Assembly (NCBI GenBank): GCA_006937955.1
Contig: SSNP01000041.1
Span: 3,315,995 to 3,379,994, forward strand
Direction of reading: 5' to 3'
Source of the DNA: Pachypanchax playfairii
Lineage: Eukaryota > Chordata > Actinopteri > Cyprinodontiformes > Aplocheilidae
DNA: 64,000 bases
Shown: one piece after another, positions 47,445 through 58,103 of the stretch
Layout of the letters: each line of letters opens with the position of its first letter
Numbering within the stretch: the first letter of the stretch is position 1
Position numbers and translations under genes: made by a program
The notes under the pieces: model-generated
What the model saw: the letters and a program-made list of their open reading frames with translations, nothing else
Told to the model about the DNA's origin: nothing
The model's database searches: none

Positions 47445-48090
47445 AATAAAAACACACACAATCCCCTGTGAGAAGATTAAGAAGCTATATACAGGGAATA
47501 AAATCATTTATGCAGGGTCACCTTTTGTTGAGTCTACTACTGTTTCTTGATGTTTACTTTGTGTTTTGTTTGTAGTAAAGGTTTTGAATCAAACCTTATT
47601 TTTTATTTTTCTTCAACAGCTCCTTAACTCTTCGAGTAAAAACTCATTCTCTTTTACAAGATTTTGAACTTTGATTCTCTTTTGAGTCACTGAGTCTCTT
47701 GATCTATCCTTATTTATAAAGAACCGAGTCAATGTGTGTTAAGTTGTTTCTTGTCATAATAGCTCACAAAATGAGATACAAGTTTTTAAAGACTGGTTTA
47801 ACGTTGACTATGTTTAATCAGTTAACTGATTATTTAGCAGTTTTAGTCATATTTTTTCTGGCTTTTTCAATCACAAAAAATGATTCAGCATTTCTTTATT
47901 TTTGACTGTTTGAGGACAAAGGATTTTGCCATTATTTAAAAATTGTTCCTGGTTTAGTTTCTTTTATGTTTTTCAGCAATACTATGCAATATTTCCAATT
48001 TATTGACAGAAAGATGCATTTCTGAAGTCCTCATGTGCCAAGTCATGTGATTACACGACAGAACTATGGGCCTCTATAAAGCTCTATACC
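47445..48090. other. intergenic DNA upstream of gene G, nothing recognised
   Basis: AT-rich, without supported features until the promoter module of gene G. Confidence 0.45.
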
Positions 48091-48094
48091 ATGT

Positions 48095-48158
48095 CGCTGG
48101 GTCAGTGATTTAAACAATGGGGGCCCACTGACTGTGTAGGGTTATGTCAGGTATAAAA
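48095..48158 (+). promoter_or_regulatory. lens-type proximal promoter of gene G
   Basis: Maf-like CGCTGGGTCAGTG (48095-48107), AACAAT (48113-48118) and TATAAAA (48152-48158), at 57 and 39 bases before the TATA start. The segment TTTAAACAATGG is shared with gene H. Confidence 0.7.
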
Positions 48159-48228
48159 GCAAGGGTTAAACCGAACAGTACAGCAGTGGAACTGTGGCGA
48201 AAGCAACAGCAGCAGCTCACCTCTAACT

Positions 48229-48977
48229 ATGTCTACCACTGACATGAGCATGGGCAAGGTAAGACTCAGAATCTGTTAAGAGCCACATCTATAATATAAA
48301 TGAGCTTGTAAACTGTAAATCATATGAGTGACAGTTTGCTTACAGCTTTGAGCTAATATCCACCTCTTTATTCAGATCATCTTCTACGAGGACAGGAACT
48401 TCCAGGGTCGCTCCTATGAGTGCATGAGCGACTGTGCTGACATGTCCTCCTACCTGAGCAGGTGTCACTCCTGCAGGGTGGAGAGTGGCTGCTTCATGGT
48501 TTACGACCGCCCCAACTACATGGGAAACCAGTATTTCATGAGGAGGGGCGAGTATGCTGACTACATGAGCATGATGGGATGGAGCGGTGCCATCAGGTCT
48601 TGCCGTATGATCCCCATGGTAAGTATAAAAAAATGCCTTTGTTTTTTAATAGAAGTCCAGTCAAAGATTTGGGCATTCACTGTGTTCTCCTTTCAAAACA
48701 GTACAGGGGCCAGTTCAGGATGAGGATCTATGAGAGGGAGAACTTCGGTGGTCAGATGTATGAGCTGATGGATGACTGTGACAGCATCATGGACCGGTAC
48801 CGCATGTCTGACTGCATGTCCTGCAACGTGATGGACGGCCACTGGCTGATGTACGAGCAGCCCCACTACAGAGGCAGGATGATGTACCTGAGGCCTGGAG
48901 AGTACAGGAGCTTCAGGGACATGGGAATGAGTGGCATGAGATTCATGAGCATGAGGCGCATCATGGACATGTGCTAA
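48229..48977 (+). CDS. crygm: gamma-crystallin M2-type with 10-residue first exon, gene G
   Basis: Exons: 48229-48258 (MSTTDMSMGK), 48376-48618 (81 codons), 48702-48977 (91 codons plus TAA); predicted 182 residues. Introns 117 and 83 bases. The encoded N-terminal domain is identical in sequence to that of gene D, including the rare MGWSGA loop; the nucleotide differences are few and silent. Domain 2 starts YRGQFRMRIYERENFGG and has YELMDDCDS, with MSGMRF near the end, and ends MDMC. The QF pair is shared with gene H. AATAAA at 48992-48997. Shorter starts at 48244 and 48250 are possible; the first was chosen by analogy with gene F. Confidence 0.96.
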
Positions 48978-49344
48978 ACATGTACATTTTAAATAAAAAA
49001 TGAAACAAAAAATCTGAATTTGTGGCTTTTTTCTATTGTGTCTTATAAAAAAATTAAATAAACACACAAAAATTCCCATGAATGGGAATAAAAAAATGAA
49101 AATCCACTGTGATATGCACATTAAGGCAATGCCAAGAAAATACATTTTTACCCATCTTTACACAAATAAAAGATTTACTATTAATAAAAAAATACAATTA
49201 TTATTACATTGTGACTTTTGTTGTCATGCAACATATCTATGCTACACTGTCTTTGTGGAATAGTGTTATGAAAACTAGATAAAATAATTGTCAAAATAAC
49301 ATTTAAAACTAAAATGATTAACGTGAAACACACCACAAAAGTTT

Positions 49345-49470
49345 AAACTAGAATCCTCGACAGCAAATGAGAGAGAAGGGGGTGGAGGGCAGCTAAAGTG
49401 GCATCATCTGTAGCCTGGTTGGTAAAGTATGCCAACTGCAGTGGGTCAAGATTTTTCAGGTGCTTGGTCT
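49345..49470 (-). mobile_element. LINE reverse-transcriptase fragment, minus strand
   Basis: On the minus strand a frame reads KNLDPLQLAYFTNQATDDA then ALHPLLSHL. This matches the LDPLQFAYR..RST.DA....LH..L.HL block of L2/CR1-type reverse transcriptases. Only about 40 residues remain. Confidence 0.6.
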
Positions 49471-49775
49471 CCAAACCATGTTGTGGCAATAGTTGTGAGT
49501 GGTACAGGCCTGCAGTACACATTTGAATTCTGAGGCTCTGTGATGATTCTGCTTGTTTTAAGCCAAGCATGAACATTGAGGATTTCTATTAAAGCAGTAC
49601 TGAATAACATTTTCGCAGCCGCGTCTCAGACAGCCGTTGCTCGAACCGGTGTTCTGCAGAAATATGCTACCAGTTGAGATGTGCTACACACATGTGCCGT
49701 TCCACAGTCTTGACTTCAATGAACAGATTTATCGTTTATTTTTGTTTCTATATTTTCTATAAATACATTTTACCT

Positions 49776-49799
49776 ATCAAATTCTACCAGGACAGGAAC
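49776..49799 (+). pseudogene. possible crystallin exon-2 relic (24 bases)
   Basis: ATCAAATTCTACCAGGACAG, then GAAC, matches the start of crystallin exon 2 at 21 of 24 bases (IKFYQDRN versus IIFYEDRN). The similarity stops immediately afterwards, and the preceding bases lack an AG acceptor. It may be the remnant of a lost gene between G and H, or coincidence. Confidence 0.25.
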
Positions 49800-50121
49800 A
49801 CTAAATATGATGTTATTTTTACTTTATTTGCATTGTCAGAGCAACAGGCAAATGTTTGGACACACCCAGAGGAGAAGGACCCAACAATGGCCTCCAAGGA
49901 CCCAGAGGGCTTTTATATAGAAAATATCAGCGAAGGATCATAAAAATATGATGAAATAATTAACAGAACATACTCAAAATAAACAAGAATACTATATAAA
50001 CTTCTAATGACATTTCATCATGAAATAAGTTGTCAATTCGTACCATGGCGGCATTTTTCTTCAGGGCAGCATAAATCATCAGAACACCACTTCTGGTTGG
50101 GACCCGTATTGCAGAGGTTAT

Positions 50122-50613
50122 TTAGTCCATTGCAAAGCCATCGGAGGTGCACAGAGTGTCTAATATGAAGATGAACATGTTTTTCGGTGAGTATCTACTT
50201 AGACAAGTTTCAAAACAGTAGCTTAAAGTTGTAAAAGTTCTTTTGTACTGCTTTAAAACATCCACCATCTCTAAAGCACATCCTGTCGTCCCATTAGTAA
50301 GCAGAACGGTTAAGGCTATGGGGTTTTTACAGATCACAAAATCAACCAATGTGGTTGTATTTGACTGGAGGTCAGGCTTGTCCCTGAGAATACATCCAGG
50401 TATGGATGCCTGGACCAGGTCTTTCGTTGGTTGACCCTGCACATGGAGGAAAGAGGGACTTTTTAACTGGGTTCCTGTTTTGCACCTCAAAATGTGCATA
50501 AAGTCATTTAGCACATCTGGCAGGGAGACAATGTTGTAGACCTGAAGAATGGGTTCATAGTCTGTGATGGATTGTATTTCCTGCCTCATGTGTCTTGTAT
50601 CCTGTGAGTTCAA
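50122..50613 (-). other. 163-codon open frame of unknown nature
   Basis: An uninterrupted minus-strand frame opens at 50613 (MNSQDTRHMRQEIQSITDYE) and ends at 50122. It is long for this AT-rich DNA and has a normal residue mix, but I recognise no domain. The flanking sequence looks repetitive: 50629-50709 recurs in intron 1 of gene H. It could be part of an unrecognised transposon or a processed relic. Confidence 0.2.
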
Positions 50614-50628
50614 TAAACCGCCATGGAT

Positions 50629-50709
50629 CTTATGTGCATAGGCTATGTGTGTGCTTTACGTGGTAGATGGGTTGGGCTGTTCTGTAAGCCTCTTTTACAC
50701 TTGACCTAA
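50629..50709. repeat. dispersed repeat segment, also in intron 1 of gene H
   Basis: CTTATGTGCATA...TGTGTGTGCTTTAC...GGGCTGTTCTGTAAGCCTCT...TACACTTGACCTAA is shared with 52357-52434. The two copies differ by a few substitutions and a small gap. Confidence 0.8.
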
Positions 50710-50719
50710 AGGCAGTATT

Positions 50720-51445
50720 TCTGTCCTTCACTAGAGTGTAAAATTAGTTTGTTACTGATAAAATCTAAAAAATCCTATTAGATTGAACAATTTAAAAGTC
50801 ATCCCTATGATACCAAGAAAGGAATTAGGGCATGAAAGGAGAATGTTGTGATCTATGGTGTCAAAAGTAAAAGACAAATTTAATAACAGTACAACAGCAG
50901 TTACCAGAGTAAACAGCTACAAGCAAACAATTTAAAACACTTAAAAGTGCAATTTTTGTGTCTTGATTCAAAACTTAACTGAAATTTTTCAATAATACAG
51001 TTTATAGCAAGACATGACTGAACAGCTTGTTAAGCAAAGAGATGGTTGCAAATGCTGCACAAGTTTACTACAGAGGACAAAGTTACCTGCTCAAACTTTT
51101 CTATAACTGTTTGACAGGTGATGAGCATAGGGGTCATGGTGAAGTGTGAATGGAAGTACCCTCATTTTGTGTTTCCTAAAGAACAAAACTTCCCAAAGAG
51201 GGCAGGTGGGGGTGTAATTGGAGATAGATAGCTGGAAGTTATGGGAAAGTTCAAAGTGTTTAAAAGAAATTATGGTTTGTAGCTGTTAGTTGACACCAGA
51301 GTTGATAAATAATGAGTTTTTGTGTCTCTGATAACTCTCTGGTATTCCACAAGGCTCTGTCTAAGTGATTTTATATTTCCTCTCAGAGCACTTGCACATG
51401 TGTTTGAGTGCACACGTGTTGTTTTTCAGTTTGAATTTGAATTTA
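50720..51445. other. AT-rich intergenic DNA, nothing recognised
   Basis: No coding, RNA or repeat-pair signature that I can support. Confidence 0.45.
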
Positions 51446-51447
51446 AT

Positions 51448-51505
51448 TTAAAGAGGCCATTTCACACAAATTTCATGACTTCGTGGTTATTTCTTAAGTA
51501 TTAGT
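51448..51505. mobile_element. solo end of TTAA-element family 3
   Basis: TTAAAGAGGCCATTTCACAC onwards is the inverted terminus of the family seen at 27151-27211 and 34910-34968 (it shares TTTCATGACTT.GTGGTTATT and CTTAAGTATTA). It then breaks off into (TATTAG)-like sequence. Confidence 0.75.
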
Positions 51506-52148
51506 ATTAGTATTTAGTATTAGCAGTAACTCTACTCTGACCTCCCAAATATCTAAGTTTATCACCCACCCAAAGTAAATCAAGCCACTCTATGATTCAG
51601 GTCCATTTCAGCAGCTTATACATAGTTTCGATCTTTTGGTCATCGTCCACACATCGTGATTATGAGCATTGAAATGAAGACCAGTGTAGCACCAGTTATT
51701 AAAATATCTGGATAAATGTATCTATAATTTTTACACCTGTGAAAATGAAAGAAAATCATGAATGAATTCTTACTTGTGCACCAAATCCTTGATTTTAAAA
51801 TCACTAGAATGTCTTTGAAAGCAATAATAGATTCTACAGTGAATCTGGTTGTTTCTTCATGGAGTGTATCACATTTTAGAGAGTTGACAAAATACAGTTA
51901 ATGGAATATTTATAGCCAAAGCAAAATTAATTAATTAATTTTAAGTTTATTTGTTTTTTTTAAACATTGTAACATAATTATCAATTGGAACATATTTCTG
52001 TACAAAACACACTTTTATTCAGCATCAGTGTCAACACAAACCAGGGCCTCTTTTCACAAATGCAACCACCGCAAATCACAATCAATTAAATGTCCTTTTG
52101 AACTGAAGTGAGCATGGAGCATGACAGTGGGGGGCCTCTGCCATATGC

Positions 52149-52211
52149 TGCTCTGTCAGGGCTTTAAACAATGGGATCATGTATCCTTTGGGCATGAGGT
52201 TGGGTATAAAA
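52149..52211 (+). promoter_or_regulatory. lens-type proximal promoter of gene H
   Basis: Maf-like TGCTCTGTCAGGG (52149-52161), AACAAT (52167-52172) and TATAAAA (52205-52211), at 56 and 38 bases before the TATA start. Confidence 0.7.
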
Positions 52212-52273
52212 GCAACAAGAGGACATGGAGAAAATTATAGTTTTTTTTAACTGAACCAGTTGTGACTGTAGGC

Positions 52274-53169
52274 ATGACCATGGGCAAGGTGTGTTACCTT
52301 CATTTCTTCTTACAGCTGTACATTGTACATTTTGGATTCTGAAGAAAAACGAAGTCATTCTTATGTGCATATGTGTGTGCTTTACCCGGTGGATGGCTTG
52401 GGCTGTTCTGTAAGCCTCTTTTACACTTGACCTAACTTGCTGTACATTCATCAATGTACAGCACTTTGGTCAGTCTTGGCTTTTTTAAGTGCTTTATAAA
52501 TAAAGGTGGTTTCGCTTGGCATTCTATGTAGTCTCATAAAAGCATTTTGTTTTGCAGATCATCTTCTATGAGGACAGGAACTTCCAGGGTCGCTCCTATG
52601 AAACCAGCAGCGACTGTGCTGACATGTCCTCCTACCTGAGCAGGTGTTACTCCTGCAGGGTGGAGAGTGGCTGCTTCATGGTCTATGACCGCACCAACTT
52701 CATGGGAAACCAGTTCTTTGTCAGGAGAGGAGAATATTCTGACTACCAGCGTATGGGAATGAGCGACTGCATCAGGTCTTGCCGAATGATCCCTATGGTA
52801 TGGAACCTTTCATATATGCAAGACCCTTCTGAAAACAAATTAATGTGGCATTTATCTCATAGATAAACTTGTTTTTATTGTAATTTACAGCACAGGGGCC
52901 AGTTCAGGATGAGGGTCTACGAGAGGGAGGACTTTGGTGGTCAGATGCATGAAATGATGGATGACTGCGACAACATCATGGACCGCTACCGTCTGTCTGA
53001 CTGCATGTCCTGCCACGTGATGGACGGCCACTGGCTGATGTACGAGCAGCCTAACTACAGAGGCAGGATGATGTACCTGAGGCCTGGAGAGTACAGGAGC
53101 TTCAGGGACATGGGAATGAGTGGCACAAGATTCATGAGCATGAGGCGCATCATAGATTCCTGTTATTAG
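52274..53169 (+). CDS. crygm: gamma-crystallin (gammaM type), gene H
   Basis: Exons: 52274-52288 (MTMGK), 52558-52797 (80 codons), 52891-53169 (92 codons plus TAG); predicted 177 residues. Intron 1 is 269 bases, the largest first intron of the array, because it holds a retroposon-like insert. Intron 2 is 93 bases; its donor is GTATGG. Domain 1 has YETSSDCADM (ETSSDC shared with gene B), CYSCRVESG, YDRTNFMGNQFFVRRGEY and a short loop SDYQRMGMSDC. Domain 2 has HRGQFRMRVYEREDFGGQ, DRYRLSDCMSCHVMDGHW and EQPNYRGRMMY, and ends DSCY. It is less methionine-rich than C-G. AATAAA at 53197-53202. Confidence 0.96.
52345..52510 (+). mobile_element. retroposon-like insert in intron 1 of gene H
   Basis: Carries the segment shared with 50629-50709, then an inverted TGTACATTCATCAATGTACA. 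It ends in a tail reading CAGCACTTTGGTCAG ... GTGCTTTATAAATAAAGG, a common 3' form of fish short retroposons. It is the only clear repeat inside a crystallin intron in the window. Confidence 0.6.
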
Positions 53170-53204
53170 AACATCAGCATAAAATACAGAATTTCAAATA
53201 AAAT

Positions 53205-54335
53205 GCAGTGATTCTCTTTTAAACTAAGTCCCTTATTAATGATAAAAACTCATTGCAAACATTTAAAAGGTTTACACTGATGGAAAATTGATATCTAAAA
53301 ACATCAGGTACTGATCTCAAGTGAAATAAACTTTAACTTCACTCAACACCAGTGCATTACAGACTTTAACTGTTTTTAAACATAGTGTGCAGGAAGAAAA
53401 CTTTGTTCAGAAACTTGCACACGCTTTAAATAAATTTAGTAAACTTTATATACTATCCTTGAAAAATACAAGCCACAAATATCAACTGAATGTCACATGT
53501 GGAATCACATCATCTGAATTCTGAAAGCTACTGCAGTCTAACGACACACCTGGTGATTTTTATTTTTAACAGCCAACACGTGTTAAAGAGTGCTTTGCTT
53601 TACATGTAAAACTGAGAAGAAAAAAACCTGGGTAAACAGATTTTCAATATTTAATATGCTGAGAGGAAAAGAGCCTCTATACCCAGTGAACAACCTCATA
53701 ATAAACATTACAACGAAATACAAAGACAACGATTCAGGATATCCGGAAAAAAAAAATTCAAGACAGCCAGCAATCAGTGCAATAAATAAACTAAAACTCG
53801 TGTAATCTGATGTTTCTCTTTGAAATGGTAAATAAAGTGTCTGCATCTGTTTTTAATGCCTTTTGAACATAAAAACGCCAAAATTTAGATAAAATTATCT
53901 TGAATATTAAGATGACCATGCTTTTTTGTCTCATGTACATTTTACATAAAAATACCATTGTGAACTCATGTTGAATCTGAGAAACAAGTTTCAGATATAC
54001 TTCCTGTCACTGTGGAATATCAATTTTTAACTCGGGTATATTGCGAGATACCATTGGTGTAACGTAGCAATTACAAGCATAACTATAAAAATGAGGAATT
54101 AGTAATAACTAAATGGGCTGAAGATCTCAGATTAGTTAAAATCCTGACTTAACATGGAAGAAATTGTATGACAGCAGTACTTTATATACTAGGATTTATT
54201 TACACATATTTAAAGAAGAAACAGGTCATGAATTGAGTTATGAAATAATGTTCCCAAATTAGCTCATGGTGAAATTATGGAATTAATGGATTCAGACACA
54301 CAAACAAAGCAAAATGAAAAAATGACTGTGTAAAT
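53205..54335. other. AT-rich intergenic DNA, nothing recognised
   Basis: No supported feature. Confidence 0.45.
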
Positions 54336-54342
54336 AATTATT

Positions 54343-54380
54343 GGGACTGGCGCCCTGTCCAGGGTGTCCGCCGCCTCTCC
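54343..54380 (+). mobile_element. short L2-type 3' end fragment
   Basis: GGACTGGCGCCCTGTCCAGG, then GTGTCCGCCGCCTCTCC, matches the conserved 3' block seen at 59915-59952. Confidence 0.55.
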
Positions 54381-54384
54381 TTTT

Positions 54385-55230
54385 TATGTCTTACACACAC
54401 TGAATCATAAACATTGTGGTGAGATCCAAAACTTTATTCATGTTATATTTTGTATGCAGCAAAATGTGATACACTTTTAGCTAGAACACTATACAAAATA
54501 GATTAAACAATCTTCAGCAGTTACGCTGGCAAAGTGTTAAAATATAACTGGAACTACGTACATGTGTTTACAAACTTAACCCTTGTGATGTTCTCTCACT
54601 TGCTATACACCTGTCCTACACCTGTTCTCTGTCCTACACCTGTCCGCTTGATCAAAATGATGCTTGAACAACATGACAATCACAGCATATTTACTTAGCA
54701 GGAAGATTTATGTGTGATGCCTGTTCCCTTGTTGTGGTCAAGTTTGAATAATTTGGGAAATCCATTCCTTGATGTTCAAAACACCTTTTGTCAATTCTGA
54801 TTTCCTCATATAAAACACAAGCAACTCAAAATGCACAGTTCCATCCAAAGATAAGCACAAAATCATACAACTGAAAAGTGACTGCATGGTTTTCATGGCC
54901 CTGCAACACATCAAAGGCTTTTGCTGAGTATGCAAATGTTGTGTTTGTCCCACTTGCAATGTCAGTGTTGGAAAATTCTCAACTTTTGTTTGTTTGGGAT
55001 GCTTACCAAAAGGAAAGTTCCAAGCTTTTAATGAAGGGAAAACAGGGGAACAGGTGTGTACATAGACTTCCATCCAGCCTTTCTCAGGGTTCTGGGAACT
55101 ATAAAACTTTTAACATAGTTATGGCAACAAAAGTAAATGTTTCCAGTTCGTTAGACAAACATGAGCTTTCAAGGACACTACTAATTAATTAATTATTTAA
55201 TCTCCCTTCGGGGATTAATACATTATTTTT
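54385..55230. other. intergenic DNA, nothing recognised
   Basis: Overlapping open frames at 54738-55192 on both strands have no family resemblance. Confidence 0.4.
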
Positions 55231-55234
55231 TTTA

Positions 55235-55352
55235 TTGAATTGAATTGAATTGAATTGAATTGAATTGGATTGGATTGGATTAGACTGGACTGGACTGGAC
55301 TGGACTGGACTAGACTGGACTGGACTAGACTGGACTGGATTGGATTGGATTC
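55235..55352. repeat. graded pentanucleotide array
   Basis: (TTGAA)n passes into (TTGGA)n, then (CTGGA)n with CTAGA variants, then back to (TTGGA)n, all in the same five-base phase over about 118 bases. Confidence 0.95.
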
Positions 55353-56029
55353 AGAGGGGTTAATAGTGGGATTGATTAGTTCTTAGAGGTTCAGACCCAT
55401 GGGATGGAGAGCTGGTAAGCGGTCAGTCAAAACAATCTAAATTCCAAGTTGATAAGGTCCTGAAGCAGAAAAGCATCTTCAGAATTTCTGTCAGGGGGGT
55501 GGTGTAGATGGGCCCAAAAGCAGGCAGGACTCAGGGCCTCGAAAGAAAAAAAAAACCTAAATACTACAAATCACAATGTTGGCATAGCAGCAAAATCAGA
55601 TTGCTTATAACATAGGAACATACGTCATAGGAATGACACAAGGAGCAGCCAGAACACAAGGACAAATTGAGCATGGAAATGTTCTAGATTGTGTGTAATC
55701 CAGAAGAATCTAACAAAGAGTGAATAAAGACAAGGTTATACATATACCGAGGAAGGCAGATGAGATGACAGGCTACAGCTGGAAACTTAGAAAAGGACTT
55801 CTGATGCTGAGGTTGAACAATAGACGTGGGGCAAGTGTTGAGGAAATACAACAATAAGTGGCACAGAGAACAAAGAGGTCAGCCAGGAGGCCACACAAGG
55901 AGGCATGAGAACCCTGGAGGTCACCCTAGAGTGACTAGAGGTCAGCCAGAGAGGTCCAAGTCAAGGTGGAAGTCATCAGGGAGGCCAGAACAATGGAGGT
56001 TGCCCTGCATGGTCTGGAGGTTGACCTAT

Positions 56030-56320
56030 GACTTTTTGGAAATGGGCTTCCTCCGAATGTTCCCAGTTCACCTTTAATACTGCATTGGGTTTACCAGGTC
56101 TCTTCGAAATCCTGTCTAGCCACCATATCCAGCTCACCATCTGGTGGTGATCAGTTGACAGCTCTGCCCCTCTCTTTACTAGAATGTCCAAGACATGGGG
56201 TCTTTGATGACACAACTGCAAAATTTGGATTGGAGAGGTTGTTCCTCCCAAGCACACCTATCCAGGTTACTCCATCATTCCCTACATAGGTATTCTAGTC
56301 CATCAGTATCCCTAGAAGGT
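56030..56320 (-). mobile_element. LINE endonuclease-region fragment, minus strand
   Basis: On the minus strand the sequence encodes GAELSTDHHQMVSWIWWLDR then KRPGKPNAV and VNWE. This resembles the AELSTDHHLVV..I block at the endonuclease end of fish APE-type LINEs. Only a short part is open. The upstream C/A-rich stretch at about 55495-55980 may belong to the same or another retroelement. Confidence 0.55.
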
Positions 56321-56967
56321 ACACTTTTGTAAACTCTTGTTTCTACCAAATCATGTAGGCACAAACATGTAGAGGATCTGTTCTACGTGAGATACAAGTT
56401 AAAAAGTTACAACTTCAAGAGTTCACAAAGTCCAAATTTAAAGTTTCTTCTTTATTAGTATAACAAGAGATGTTGTACTATGATATGGTTGATATGGTTT
56501 GAAAACTGTGACAGGGTCACAGGATTTTTTTTTCCATGTCCTGTCTGGCAATAAAGCAGTCGGAATTGATGACTGGATGCATAGAAGTGCCTGACAGATT
56601 TATTCTCACAAGCTGAGCATGAAGCAATCACTGCAATGTTCTGCTTGTTAATTATATTTTTTTCATTGTGATTTTATTCAGATATTTTTGTTTATTACAA
56701 TTTTCTTTTAATTATCAGACACGACTTGATAGGAGAAAGGAAATGAGGGAAAAAGAAGAAATAGAAATAGGTAGAAGGAGAGAAGGCGAGGGAGAGAGAG
56801 ATCTCCTTCAACACCTGCTCAGAGAAAAATACAAAAGCGGAGACACCACAGCATCAACCAACATCTACATTTAAACACTGATAATGTCACTGTAGATACA
56901 AATGAATAATGACACACTGCTTAACACACAATATCCTCAGTGGCAGCTGCAGCCCAAGTTAGTGAGT

Positions 56968-57014
56968 GTCTATGAACACCTGTGTGAGCACCTGTGTGAA
57001 CACCTGTGTGCATG
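56968..57014. repeat. three 16-base direct repeats (GAACACCTGTGTGAGC type)
   Basis: GAACACCTGTGTGAGC / ACACCTGTGTGAAC-like units occur three times in a row, a small minisatellite. Confidence 0.6.
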
Positions 57015-57019
57015 GACGC

Positions 57020-58075
57020 GCCTGTGACCATAAGGTTTCTCCATAAAACTGTTTGACAGTGGGTCACAGGATTATTAATGGAGCTCAGATGCACATGAAC
57101 ACAGATCCAGGGCCTCCCTCAATGACCATTTCTGCATTCACACCCCTTTATTTGAAGGGGGTCAGGAGCTGTCCCTTTTAGGGTGGTGTACAGTTATAGT
57201 TATAGTCTCTGAGTCTGGTTTTCTCAGTTCTTAGTGTCTCCCTGTGGTAATAGTTATCTCCAGTTCTTTTGGTGTCTGGGCTTTTATGGTCACTTCCCCA
57301 TCATACCTCATGTTATACACTGTATATCAATTACCTCTCATATGTGCCACCTACATGCAAACTTGTACATCACTGTTTCTTGGGAAAAATGACCTAGCAG
57401 TTCGAGAAACAGTGTTGTTCCTGTCATGTCAGCATTTTGTTTTCAATTATTACAAGTGTTTTAATAATTTAATAATTGAGTCCTACCTGCCTCTGGGTCC
57501 ATTCCTTTAAGTCAAGCAAGACGTCTTCCCATGCCTAAGCAAACTGAGTCGCTGCCATGTGAAATGACTGATTCCCTATTTGTGTTAACACGCAATTGAA
57601 CAGGTGTACCTAATATCTGTGTTGCATTTGAGAGCAAGTAAATCTTAAATTAATTCTTTAATTTTCTCAGTTAACTCATGGAGCAATATGGTGGAGTCTA
57701 ATAATTAGGTTATGCAAGCTATAGCAAATTTCCCTCCTCTGCTTGACTTGCAACCCATTAGTAAAAAACCTTACAAAAGAATTTTAATTATGAACTTGCA
57801 ACTGCCTGCAATATTGTACCTTGAGTTGGACATAGTTTTGATGTACAAAACAGTTTTTTTTTTTACAACTGCAGAAACGAATTATATTGTCAAGTTAATT
57901 TTTCACTGGTTGTATTTTGCTACATGACTGCAAACTTTATATTTGTCTTGATTTGATTTGCTGTTGTATTTGATAGATCAATCTATAATGTCTAAATTTT
58001 ATCTATTGATACAGTCAAGAATACACCATATGAAAATAGAATTTGAAAAAGTAGTTATTGTTAATATACATTATT
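57020..58075. other. AT-rich intergenic DNA, nothing recognised
   Basis: No supported feature before the polyadenylation signal of gene I. Confidence 0.45.
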
Positions 58076-58103
58076 TTTATTTACCCAAATTAAATACAGT
58101 AAT

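Noticed and set aside
53583..53846. Overlapping frames on both strands near 53.7 kb
   Set aside because: Low-complexity AT-rich sequence without codon bias or recognised motif.
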